A program made the translations under genes and the position numbers. A stretch of 8,910 nt of DNA from assembly GCF_938029485.1 (NCBI RefSeq), contig NZ_CALHGC010000406.1, positions 1-8,910 of the forward strand, in the 5' to 3' direction. Shown here piece by piece: positions 1 to 5,333 of the stretch. A model generated the notes under the pieces. The model had not been told where the DNA came from. It did not search any database and was given only the letters and a program-made list of their open reading frames with translations. The DNA comes from an uncultured Treponema sp. GTDB lineage: Bacteria > Spirochaetota > Spirochaetia > Treponematales > Treponemataceae. Position 1 is the first letter of the stretch; every line of letters begins with the position of its first letter.

Positions 1-358
1 TTTTAAAATCTGTTGAATTGCGTGTGATAATCGCATCAAAATTATGCGATTCGGCAACTGCATTTTGTACAGAATCCTCAAAATCATTCCAATCAGCATC
101 AAGTGCAAAAAAAATATTTTCTTCAGATACATCGGCAACACGAATAACTGACAGCAATCGTTTTATAATATCCTTGACCTGCTGTTTATTCCGCAGTTCC
201 CTATAAGCTATATAATAAATATCCGTAATTGCTGAAGCTGAAATATATTTATATACGACTGATTCCGGAAGCTTAAAGATTGTGATAGCGTCATGGGCAA
301 ACGGGTATCTATTCAGTAAGACATCAAGCACTACGTTCGTATCAATCAATACATACAT
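1..358 (-). CDS. PIN-domain toxin (VapC-like ribonuclease), partial, runs off the left edge
   Basis: The reverse strand reads open from ATG at 358 to the window edge (119 codons; base 1 falls in the next codon). The protein begins MYVLIDTNVVLDVLLNR, the N-terminal strand of PIN nucleases, with Asp6 and Asn8 in the usual metal-site position. Near residues 92-119 it has DFEDSVQNAVAE and then IITRNSTDF, which supply the later acidic residues (Asp95, Asp117) typical of the PIN_3 subgroup. PIN toxins are metal-dependent RNases that inhibit translation until bound by a cognate antitoxin. The start lies inside the end of the antitoxin gene (17-base overlap) with no close Shine-Dalgarno, so translation is probably coupled. 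The region is visibly AT-richer than the pot genes. The last few residues lie outside the window. The RNA target cannot be predicted. Confidence 0.87.
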   Translation of the reverse strand, partial: MYVLIDTNVVLDVLLNRYPFAHDAITIFKLPESVVYKYISASAITDIYYIAYRELRNKQQVKDIIKRLLSVIRVADVSEENIFFALDADWNDFEDSVQNAVAESHNFDAIITRNSTDFK

Positions 359-575
359 ATTTTTTCAGTCTTTCCTCACGGTAGTCCGATAATTCTTTTT
401 CTCTATTAGGAATTATGCCTATAAGGGAATCTACTGTAGATGTAACGATTTCCTGTTTCGAATCTGTAGGAAGAACCGTATAAGTAATAACAACCTCTTG
501 CCCCTGCTGAAATTGAACAGGAGTATTCAGTACTATATGTGAGCCATTGTAATAACCTTTAGCTGTTGCAAGCAT
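342..575 (-). CDS. Type II antitoxin paired with the PIN toxin
   Basis: This is a 77-residue protein on the reverse strand with a strong Shine-Dalgarno (AGGAGGAAA, about 578-586) directly before the ATG. Residues 1-35 (AKGYYNGSHIVLNTPVQF, then QGQEVVITY) look like a small beta-rich DNA-binding or dimerisation domain of the DUF104/AbrB-like sort. The charged C-terminus has SLIGIIPN followed by LSDYREERLKKY (residues 62-73), the kind of helical tail that antitoxins insert into a PIN toxin. It would neutralise the toxin encoded just downstream and probably repress its own promoter. The family assignment rests on sequence style and on the overlapping PIN gene; the N-terminal fold is an inference. 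It lies 83 bases after potB on the same strand. Confidence 0.82.
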   Translation of the reverse strand: MLATAKGYYNGSHIVLNTPVQFQQGQEVVITYTVLPTDSKQEIVTSTVDSLIGIIPNREKELSDYREERLKKYVCID

Positions 576-622
576 ATTTCCTCCTACTCGAGATTGATAT
601 TGATGGTGTCAGCGGCCTGTTT

Positions 623-651
623 ATCGTACTATTTTCGCCCCTCATTATCAA
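623..651 (-). promoter_or_regulatory. Candidate promoter of the toxin-antitoxin pair
   Basis: Read on the reverse strand there is TTGATA (646-651), a 17-base spacer and TACGAT (623-628), about 48 bases before the antitoxin ATG. A tandem ATCAATATCAAT lies between the promoter and the ribosome binding site and could be part of an operator. The -10 matches only 4 of 6 consensus bases. It would let the pair be expressed independently of potAB. Confidence 0.45.
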
Positions 652-662
652 TACGCGTTCAT
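649..662 (-). other. Vestigial potC start (ATGA coupling site, closed after 4 codons)
   Basis: On the reverse strand the last bases of potB read GGCAGGGAAATGA, so a Shine-Dalgarno-like AGGGAA and an ATG (660-662) overlap the potB stop. The frame continues Met-Asn-Ala-Tyr and then meets TGA at about 648-650. No permease-like sequence follows in any frame before the antitoxin at 575. It reads as the scar of a lost or displaced potC; a chance ATGA is the alternative. Confidence 0.35.
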
Positions 663-1516
663 TTCCCTGCCTGCTTTTCCTGCTTAAAGCTGGCGAACAT
701 CATCCACAGTACGCCGACGGCGCTGAAAGCGGTGATTAAAACCGAGAAAGCGGAAGCCAGCGGCCAGTTGCGGATCTTTGTTACCTGATCGACAATCAAA
801 TTACCGATCATATAAGAGTCTTTACCGCCGACTAAAAGAGGTACGGTGTAAGAGCCGAACACCGGAATAAAGGTAAAGATGACGGCTGTTAGGATTCCGG
901 CACGGATATTTGGCAGCATAACTTTAAAGATAGCCTGCGTTTTGGTAGCGCCAAGATCCCGTGCCGCTTCCAATAGTGAAAAGTCAAACTTGTCGATGGC
1001 CGAAAAAATCGGGAAAACTGCATACGGGATAAACATATATACCAGCACGAGTATCACCGCGTGCCGATTATACAAAAACGGAATGCTTTCCGTAATGAGG
1101 TGCAGCTTTTTTAAAAGCCCGTTGAGGAAGCCTTGAGTACCGAGTATCGAAATCCATGCATTGATTCTAATCAGTGAGTTTGTCCAAAAAGGAATGATAA
1201 TCAAAAACAAAAAGAACAGCTGATGCTTACTCCGCGCAATTGCATATCCGGCAGGAAGCGCAAGCAGGAGACAAATCAGCGTTACCTCAATGCTAACGCA
1301 GAGCGTTCTAATAAAAAGCAGACCGTAATTCGCGGTAAAAAGCTGCGTATATGCGCCAAACGTCAGACGCCAAACGACTCCGCCGTACAGTCCCTTTTGC
1401 AGAAAACTATACACGCCGATGATAAGAAGCGGAAGCACAAAAAATACAGTAAACCATGCCGCCATCGGAAAGGTATACAAAAAAGCATAGCGGCGGCGGG
1501 AATTATCTTGCGTCAT
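659..1516 (-). CDS. potB: Spermidine/putrescine-type ABC transporter permease PotB
   Basis: This 285-residue inner-membrane permease has six hydrophobic segments, at about 17-38, 67-92, 99-118, 152-174, 208-229 and 254-277. Between segments 4 and 5 it carries the EAA loop that docks with the ATPase: EAARDLGATKTQAIFKVMLP (183-202). Length and layout match full-length PotB of the binding-protein-dependent transport family. The partners should be PotA (encoded 14 bases upstream), a second permease PotC and the periplasmic protein PotD. The start at 1516 is preceded by a modest AGGA and follows the potA stop closely, so the two genes form an operon. The stop overlaps an ATG in an ATGA arrangement with AGGGAA before it, the usual coupling site for potC, but that frame closes after four codons. 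Polyamine specificity is inferred from family resemblance; related systems move other small substrates. Confidence 0.9.
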   Translation of the reverse strand: MTQDNSRRRYAFLYTFPMAAWFTVFFVLPLLIIGVYSFLQKGLYGGVVWRLTFGAYTQLFTANYGLLFIRTLCVSIEVTLICLLLALPAGYAIARSKHQLFFLFLIIIPFWTNSLIRINAWISILGTQGFLNGLLKKLHLITESIPFLYNRHAVILVLVYMFIPYAVFPIFSAIDKFDFSLLEAARDLGATKTQAIFKVMLPNIRAGILTAVIFTFIPVFGSYTVPLLVGGKDSYMIGNLIVDQVTKIRNWPLASAFSVLITAFSAVGVLWMMFASFKQEKQAGK

Positions 1517-1530
1517 AGTCCTACATACCT

Positions 1531-2652
1531 TTATGTTAAATCTTCGACGATGTAGCCGTCGTTAGCCGCCCACGACACATACACCGTATCCTTCCATTCA
1601 ATTTCAGGCCCGTCTTCAAGATAGTTTTGATGTTGCTTAAAAACCTGCACCACGGTGCCGCATTCCAGCTTTACAAAAAACTTCGATTGAAACCCTGAAT
1701 AAATCGGCTCTTCTACTTCGCCGCGGAAGACATTTAGCTCCTTTGTCTGTGAAGACGGCTTTTCCAACGAGATGCGGATTTTTTCCGGCCGCACGGTAAA
1801 GCACACCGGTTGCCCCGCCTTGGTTTTATCGTAGTCGGTGATTTTAACCGAAGTGCCCAGCACGGGAGTGTCAAGCGTAACCATAAAGCCGTCCGTATGC
1901 GGCTCACAAGCCGCTACAGTTGCATTAAAGAGATTCGTTTCGCCGATAAACTTTGCGACAAAGGCAGTCGCAGGCTGCTCGTAAATTTCATAGGGACTGC
2001 CGATTTGCAGTACCTTCCCCTGATTCATTACCGCAATGCGGTCGGATACGGAAAGTGCCTCGCTTTGGTCATGGGTAACAAAGATAAATGTAATGCCGAT
2101 TTGGTCATGCAGCTTATCAAGTTCGATTAACAAATTTGCCCGCAGCTTTGCGTCGAGCGCGGAAAGCGGTTCATCCAACAGCAGCACCCGCGGTTCGTTA
2201 ATCAATGCACGGGCGATCGCAACCCGTTGCTTTTGCCCGCCTGAAAGCTGGGACGGCTTTTTGTAGATATGGCCGTCAAGCTGCACCAAGTGCAAATACT
2301 CCTTAACCCGCCGGTCAATTTCGTCCTGCGGGCGCTTACGGATACGGAGCGGAAAGGCGATATTTTCATACACTGATAGGTGCGGAAAAAGCGCGTAGGT
2401 TTGAAAAACGGTATTCGACTGCCGTTTATGAGCTTCTATGCCGACAATATTTTGCCCGTCAAAGGTGATAACCCCTGAATCCGGCTGTTCAAATCCGGCA
2501 ATGATACGCAGCAGCGTTGTTTTTCCACAACCGGAAGGCCCCAATAGCGAGAAAAACTCCCCGCGCTTAATGTGGATAATGGCATTATCCACCGCATGAA
2601 AATCTCCAAATGTTTTTGAAACATTTTCGATTGAAACTTCGCACCCTTTCAC
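1531..2652 (-). CDS. potA: Spermidine/putrescine-type ABC transporter ATPase PotA
   Basis: This 373-residue nucleotide-binding subunit energises the importer on the cytoplasmic face. It has all ATPase motifs: Walker A GPSGCGKTT (38-46), Q-loop Gln84, signature LSGGQ (136-140), Walker B RVLLLDEP (155-162) with catalytic Glu161, and switch His194. Residues from about 245 to 373 form the C-terminal TOBE-type regulatory domain of PotA/MalK-like proteins, so the gene is full length. The start is GTG (2650-2652). No in-frame ATG exists upstream, because a TGA blocks that frame eight codons earlier. The strong AAGGGGG (2665-2671) sits 12 bases from GTG but only 4 from an out-of-frame ATG that opens a three-codon leader. 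The gene heads the potA-potB transcription unit. The substrate is inferred from the family; iron or other polyamine-like cargo is possible. Confidence 0.92.
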   Translation of the reverse strand: MKGCEVSIENVSKTFGDFHAVDNAIIHIKRGEFFSLLGPSGCGKTTLLRIIAGFEQPDSGVITFDGQNIVGIEAHKRQSNTVFQTYALFPHLSVYENIAFPLRIRKRPQDEIDRRVKEYLHLVQLDGHIYKKPSQLSGGQKQRVAIARALINEPRVLLLDEPLSALDAKLRANLLIELDKLHDQIGITFIFVTHDQSEALSVSDRIAVMNQGKVLQIGSPYEIYEQPATAFVAKFIGETNLFNATVAACEPHTDGFMVTLDTPVLGTSVKITDYDKTKAGQPVCFTVRPEKIRISLEKPSSQTKELNVFRGEVEEPIYSGFQSKFFVKLECGTVVQVFKQHQNYLEDGPEIEWKDTVYVSWAANDGYIVEDLT

Positions 2653-2660
2653 TGACGCAT
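2649..2660 (-). promoter_or_regulatory. Possible three-codon leader ORF coupled to the potA GTG start
   Basis: The reverse strand reads ATG CGT CAG TGA, with AAGGGGG four bases before the ATG. The TGA overlaps the potA start as GTGA. Ribosomes loading at the strong site could translate Met-Arg-Gln and re-initiate at GTG. The alternative is that the same Shine-Dalgarno serves GTG directly with long spacing. The arrangement is visible in the sequence; its function is inferred. Confidence 0.35.
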
Positions 2661-2677
2661 CGCGCCCCCTTCAACTC

Positions 2678-2766
2678 ATTATAGGGCACCTCTAAAATGC
2701 TTCCATCGATAACCGAACTTTTAGAGATTGCCCATTATATTTGGAACATTTAGCGGTTTATGTCAA
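2678..2766 (-). promoter_or_regulatory. potA promoter region with two TATAAT boxes
   Basis: On the reverse strand a perfect TTGACA (2761-2766) is followed 21 bases later by TATAAT (2734-2739), and a second TATAAT lies at 2678-2683, 18 bases before the leader ATG. The 21-base spacing is too long for a standard sigma-70 promoter, and the proximal box has no good -35. The two boxes are direct repeats that flank the hairpin at 2684-2733. Which one is used cannot be told from the sequence. Confidence 0.35.
2684..2733. repeat. Solo hairpin related to the type II element, flanked by CATTATA repeats
   Basis: Arms GGGCACCTCTAAAA (2684-2697) and TTTTAGAGATTGCCC (2719-2733) pair almost fully around a 21-base loop ending in GATAACCGAAC. 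The loop TAACC and the TCTAAAA arm match the third hairpin of the type II copies at 2927-2965 and 6935-6974. Seven-base direct repeats CATTATA (2677-2683 and 2733-2739) flank it, resembling a target-site duplication. It lies in the potA upstream region. Confidence 0.6.
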
Positions 2767-2775
2767 TACGGTTTT

Positions 2776-3040
2776 AGGACAAAGGCATCAGACATTTTTT
2801 GAATACCCCGCAAAATAAATAGGCTGGGGCTGTCCAAAAACTTCAGTTTTTGGACAGTTTCCTTAGATTTAAGTGCGACGTTTAAAATTAAGTCATTATT
2901 GTATAAAGACTTAATTTTAAACTCGCGGGGATGTCGAAAAAGTAACCAACTTTTGAGACATCCCCCTCTTCGCGGTTCAAATGGTCTCACAGCCTATTTA
3001 TTTTGCGATTTTTATCTATGCTGTCTGATGCCTTTGCCCT
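2776..3040 (+). repeat. Type I nested foldback element, copy 1 (carries a type II insertion)
   Basis: The outer arms (2776-2794 and 3022-3040) pair over 19 bases with one mismatch, including AAAGGCATCAGACA against TGTCTGATGCCTTT. The inner arms GCAAAATAAATAGGCTG (2810-2826) and its exact complement (2990-3006) form a 17-base perfect stem. Unpaired or flanking segments CCCCGC, CGGTTCAAATGGTCTC (2973-2988), TGCGATTTTTATCTA (3004-3018) and TTTGCCCTTCTTT (3033-3045) recur in the copy at 5082-5226, where the stems have different sequences. A three-hairpin type II element occupies the apical part. No protein is supported: the open frame across it is not kept in copy 2. Confidence 0.8.
2827..2965 (+). 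repeat. Type II three-hairpin element, copy 1
   Basis: There are three hairpins in series. The first is TGTCCAAAAAC (2831-2841) with GTTTTTGGACA (2846-2856). The second is TTTAAAATTAAGTC (2881-2894) with its exact complement (2908-2921), 13-base loop. The third is GGGGATGTC (2927-2935) with GACATCCCC (2957-2965), loop containing TAACC. The linker TTTCCTTAGATTTAA (2858-2872) followed by TGCGA is shared with the minus-strand copy at 6935-7074. The two ends are themselves imperfect inverted repeats, as in a miniature transposable element. It is nested inside type I copy 1. Confidence 0.75.
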
Positions 3041-3047
3041 TCTTTTA

Positions 3048-3246
3048 AAAATCAGAACCCACCTTGGTTCCAAAGTTTGGTTCTAAAAAAAGCTGAGCTG
3101 GTATGCTTTTATTTCAGAAGCGGCACGGATGTCACTGTTTAGAACCGCCGCCATCCATGGCGGTATTGAAAGGGAGTTTCCTAAAAAGGCTGTCCGTGAG
3201 CCTTTTACAAAGAGGCGGAGATGGCCAAATGACCATAAATTGTCAA
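3048..3246. other. Gene-free spacer with small hairpins
   Basis: I see no gene here. It holds a nested palindrome with AGAACC (3054-3059) against GGTTCT (3079-3084) around ACCTTGGTTCCAAAGT (3061-3076), a CCGCCA/TGGCGG hairpin (3148-3163) and an AAAAGGCT/AGCCTTTT hairpin (3184-3206). None is followed by a clear T-run, so I do not call terminators. The first hairpin occupies the same place relative to type I copy 1 as the 5241-5270 hairpin does to copy 2. Confidence 0.5.
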
Positions 3247-3281
3247 TAGTATGCTTGACTACATACTACAAATAGTATAAT
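3247..3281 (+). promoter_or_regulatory. Candidate promoter with operator-like dyad, upstream of the DUF4143 remnant
   Basis: TTGACT (3255-3260) and TATAAT (3276-3281) are separated by 15 bases, slightly short. A dyad TAGTATG (3247-3253) with CATACTA (3262-3268) overlaps the -35, as a repressor site might. It may be what remains of the promoter of the broken downstream gene. Confidence 0.45.
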
Positions 3282-3282
3282 T

Positions 3283-3318
3283 TTGAACAAAAGTGGCCAT
3301 AAGCCCACTTTTGTTCAA
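3283..3318. repeat. Perfect 14-bp inverted repeat at the edge of the remnant gene
   Basis: TTGAACAAAAGTGG (3283-3296) and CCACTTTTGTTCAA (3305-3318) are exact complements around an eight-base loop. It lies between the candidate promoter and the point where recognisable DUF4143 protein sequence begins. There is no T-run on either side, so a terminator is unlikely. It could be the scar or end of an insertion or deletion event. Confidence 0.65.
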
Positions 3319-3596
3319 TGGCAGTCGGTTCACTTACAAACCTTTCTAAAATAGCAGCAACATTTAAAAGCAAGCTCCATTCGGATATTTCTATCAATAC
3401 TATTCGCCAATATATAGCATTTTTACAAGATGCATTTGTGATACATGAGGCGCACCATTTTGATGTTAAAGGCAGAAAATATATCGGTAGTCCTTTAAAA
3501 TATTATTTTGAAGATGTCGGCTTAAGAAATGCGCGGCTTGGATTTAGACAACATGAAGAAACTCATTTGATGGAAAATATACTCTATAATGAATTG
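3318..3596 (+). pseudogene. Remnant of a DUF4143 (AAA_14-type) ATPase, internal fragment of the C-terminal half
   Basis: About 93 residues are recognisable, from VGSLTNLSKIAATFKS through TIRQYIAFLQDAF, DVKGRKYIG, KYYFEDVGLRNARLGFRQ to HLMENILYNEL. This is the characteristic core of the DUF4143 domain that follows the ATPase domain in bacterial AAA_14 proteins of roughly 400 or more residues. The whole Walker-type ATPase part is missing, as is the C-terminal part that normally continues after YNEL. The open frame itself runs on to 3677, but beyond 3596 it is only antisense to the end of the neighbouring barrel gene. The left break coincides with the hairpin at 3283-3318; the right break lies within seven bases of the barrel gene's stop. 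A promoter-like sequence survives upstream. A functional short protein seems unlikely, though a frame with an ATG at 3318 is open. Confidence 0.82.
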
Positions 3597-3602
3597 TCGC
3601 CG

Positions 3603-5066
3603 TTAAAACTTACCGCCGCCGAGTTTAAAGCTCAGGTTATAGCCGATGGAACCTTTGGTATGCGCCGCAGGACTTAGCGGATACGTGAATATCGGGCCTG
3701 TACTCATCTGCACAAACTTAAATATTCTCCAGTTAAGGCTCAGCGTGGTCATACCTTCAAGTTCGTTGATTGCAAATTGCTGGAATAGATTTGCCGTCAA
3801 GTCTTCCGTACCGATTTTGTTTTGAGCAACGGTAAAAGCGATATAATGCTGCCCACGGTTCCCCATTGCGGTAATGTCACCGTATTTTTGGAGTGAAGGA
3901 TCGATAAAATTTTGATTTTTCAGTGCAGTGGTTGCATTGTCCGTAATACGGTCGGCGGCTTTCATGTTCTTATAGCCGAAACCATTATAGTAGTATTGGA
4001 ATGCAATTGATGTGTGCGATTTTTCGTTTGAATAGGAGCCGCCGAGAGTCGCTTGGAAAAAAGGTTTATTCTTTACCGTATAGGATGTCAGTGCGGCATC
4101 ATCTTTATAATACGTATAATCGCTGCCCCATGCAAACACACCTTCCGCAAAGACGGCAACTTTACCCGCAATACTGCCGGAAAGCGTGGTGATAAGCCGT
4201 GGCGCTTTTTCGTACCGGTACCAGCCGCCGATTCCCCACTCCCAGTCGCCGAATACGAACTCGGCCTTTGCAGCCCCCGCCGTATATTGCGGTTTAAACG
4301 TTTTCGTGTCGGGCAGCAAATACAACCATATATTGTACTGCGTCTTAGGAATAACAATATGCGTCCGCAGCGATACCGGCCCTTCGCGGTCTTCGGTCGG
4401 TTTTTCGGGATCTATCCGCGAAATATTGATAACATCTGCCGGACTGTAAAAATAACCGGTACCCCATTTAACCGTATGTTTTCCGAACCTGAAAAACGCA
4501 ATATCCTTCGCCGAAAAATCGGTATACATTTCCCAAATCTTAAAATTCGGTGAACCGCTGACGCTTATAGGGATATCCGCACCGTTCGGAGGAAGAAGAG
4601 ATTTAGGCACGGAGAGTGCTCCGTTCAAACTTTTTTCAAACGGAAATTCGAACAAAAACTTTCCGTACAGCTTTAAATCCTGCACCGGACGTGCGTCAAA
4701 AAAGAGATTTGCCCCGATTGTCGGCAGCAGCTGCGCCACGGCAGGATTTAAAAATGCCTCTTTCGTATTGCTTTTCTTTGTATACGGATCCGTCCACACA
4801 TATTTAAGCCCCAATTCGGCATTTAACGAACCGCCGATACGCAATTTGTTACTTTCAAGTGATAATGACGCGGTTTTAAGATCACCCGTTAAGGAAACGC
4901 CTTTTTTTTGAGATTCGGCATTTGCCTGCTCCGGCGTTACAAGCATTTCGGTATCGCTGTCGCTGCCGAAAAGTTCATCTTCAAGGCTGCTACTTTCAGC
5001 CGCTTCTTGCGCAAATCCGGTACTCAACAGCAGCGTCATTAAAACGAACGCGCTTATTTTTTTCAT
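3603..5066 (-). CDS. Secreted outer-membrane beta-barrel (porin-like) protein, function unknown
   Basis: This is a 487-residue protein with a signal peptide (MKKISAFVLMTLLLSTGFAQ, likely cleaved after Ala-Gln near residue 20). A short acidic, low-complexity segment follows (about 21-50), then a long series of alternating polar/aromatic strands typical of outer-membrane barrels, ending in Lys-Phe, a usual barrel terminus. Residues 194-216 (FGKHTVKWGTGYFYSPADVINIS) resemble the GK-x-x-x-WG...ADVINP signature of DUF1302/alginate-export-like barrels, but I cannot name the family. The start has AGAGGT about six bases upstream. The gene stands alone on its strand, convergent with the DUF4143 remnant. 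Its upstream region is a type I foldback whose outer arm begins about 16 bases before the ATG. No substrate can be predicted; a porin, an adhesin or a hydrophobic-compound channel are all possible. Confidence 0.8.
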   Translation of the reverse strand: MKKISAFVLMTLLLSTGFAQEAAESSSLEDELFGSDSDTEMLVTPEQANAESQKKGVSLTGDLKTASLSLESNKLRIGGSLNAELGLKYVWTDPYTKKSNTKEAFLNPAVAQLLPTIGANLFFDARPVQDLKLYGKFLFEFPFEKSLNGALSVPKSLLPPNGADIPISVSGSPNFKIWEMYTDFSAKDIAFFRFGKHTVKWGTGYFYSPADVINISRIDPEKPTEDREGPVSLRTHIVIPKTQYNIWLYLLPDTKTFKPQYTAGAAKAEFVFGDWEWGIGGWYRYEKAPRLITTLSGSIAGKVAVFAEGVFAWGSDYTYYKDDAALTSYTVKNKPFFQATLGGSYSNEKSHTSIAFQYYYNGFGYKNMKAADRITDNATTALKNQNFIDPSLQKYGDITAMGNRGQHYIAFTVAQNKIGTEDLTANLFQQFAINELEGMTTLSLNWRIFKFVQMSTGPIFTYPLSPAAHTKGSIGYNLSFKLGGGKF

Positions 5067-5081
5067 ATATACCTCTCATGG

Positions 5082-5226
5082 GGTTAAACGCATCAGGCGA
5101 TTCCTTTAGCAGCCCCGCAGAAAAATTGAGTCTGCTCGACCAGAGTTGAACCACTTTGCGGTTCAAATGGTCTCGCAGACTCAATTTTTCTGCGATTTTT
5201 ATCTACTCTGCCTGATGCGTTTGCCC
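5082..5226 (+). repeat. Type I nested foldback element, copy 2
   Basis: The outer arms AAACGCATCAGGC (5086-5098) and its exact complement (5210-5222) extend with mismatches to 5082 and 5226. The inner arms GCAGAAAAATTGAGTCTGC (5117-5135) and exact complement (5175-5193) form a 19-base stem. The apical hairpin pairs GACCA and TTGAACC (5138-5152) with GGTTCAA and TGGTC (5160-5172). It shares GCGGTTCAAATGGTCTC, TGCGATTTTTATCTA and TTTGCCCTTCTTT with copy 1, while both stems differ in sequence yet remain paired. It fills most of the spacer upstream of the barrel gene. Confidence 0.8.
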
Positions 5227-5240
5227 TTCTTTGAATAAAC

Positions 5241-5270
5241 TGTACGAAATTTTATTCAAAATTTCGTACA
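5241..5270. repeat. 13-bp hairpin flanking type I copy 2
   Basis: TGTACGAAATTTT (5241-5253) and its exact complement (5258-5270) enclose a four-base loop. It follows the conserved CCCTTCTTT end of the type I element, and AAAGGGAAGG follows the hairpin, which could pair back with that end. It has no T-run. Confidence 0.6.
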
Positions 5271-5276
5271 AAAGGG

Positions 5277-5314
5277 AAGGTAACCTCTTAACAAACGTCT
5301 GAGACGGTTACCTT
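5277..5314 (-). terminator. Possible terminator hairpin after the flavin reductase gene
   Basis: AAGGTAACC (5277-5285) pairs exactly with GGTTACCTT (5306-5314), and a small CGTCTGAGACG palindrome sits inside. On the reverse strand it begins 19 bases after the stop at 5334 and is followed by CCCTTTTG, a weak T-run. It may end the DUF368-flavin reductase transcript; it could also be another repeat hairpin. Confidence 0.4.
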
Positions 5315-5333
5315 ATTATTGTATATCAGTGTT

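Noticed and set aside
1..206. Plus-strand 62-codon frame at the left edge
   Set aside because: It is antisense to the PIN toxin, which has conserved catalytic residues and a partner antitoxin.
2973..2988. GGTTCAAATGGTCTC resembles a tRNA T-loop
   Set aside because: No acceptor, D or anticodon arms can be built around it; it pairs instead with TTGAACC in the apical hairpin of type I copy 2.
2763..2990. A 75-codon open frame on the minus strand across type I copy 1
   Set aside because: It lies wholly in foldback repeat sequence. The same conserved DNA in copy 2 is read in a different frame, and there is no ribosome site or recognisable domain.
2831..3206. Rho-independent terminators among the many hairpins
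   Set aside because: None of the stems is followed by a convincing T-run on a strand that carries an upstream gene end.
3597..3677. The C-terminal 26 codons of the open frame starting at 3318
   Set aside because: They are antisense to the last residues of the barrel gene and do not resemble the continuation of DUF4143 proteins.
5138..5172. Integron attC-like site, since GTTGAAC fits GTTRRRY in the type I apical hairpin
   Set aside because: In attC the R boxes lie at the outer ends of the palindrome; here the match is next to the loop, the partner is GTTCAAA rather than RYYYAAC, and no cassette arrangement surrounds it.
4996..5184. A 62-codon open frame on the minus strand spanning type I copy 2 and the start of the barrel gene
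   Set aside because: Half is repeat sequence and half overlaps the signal-peptide region of the barrel gene out of frame. It is likely to be called as a hypothetical protein by automatic pipelines.
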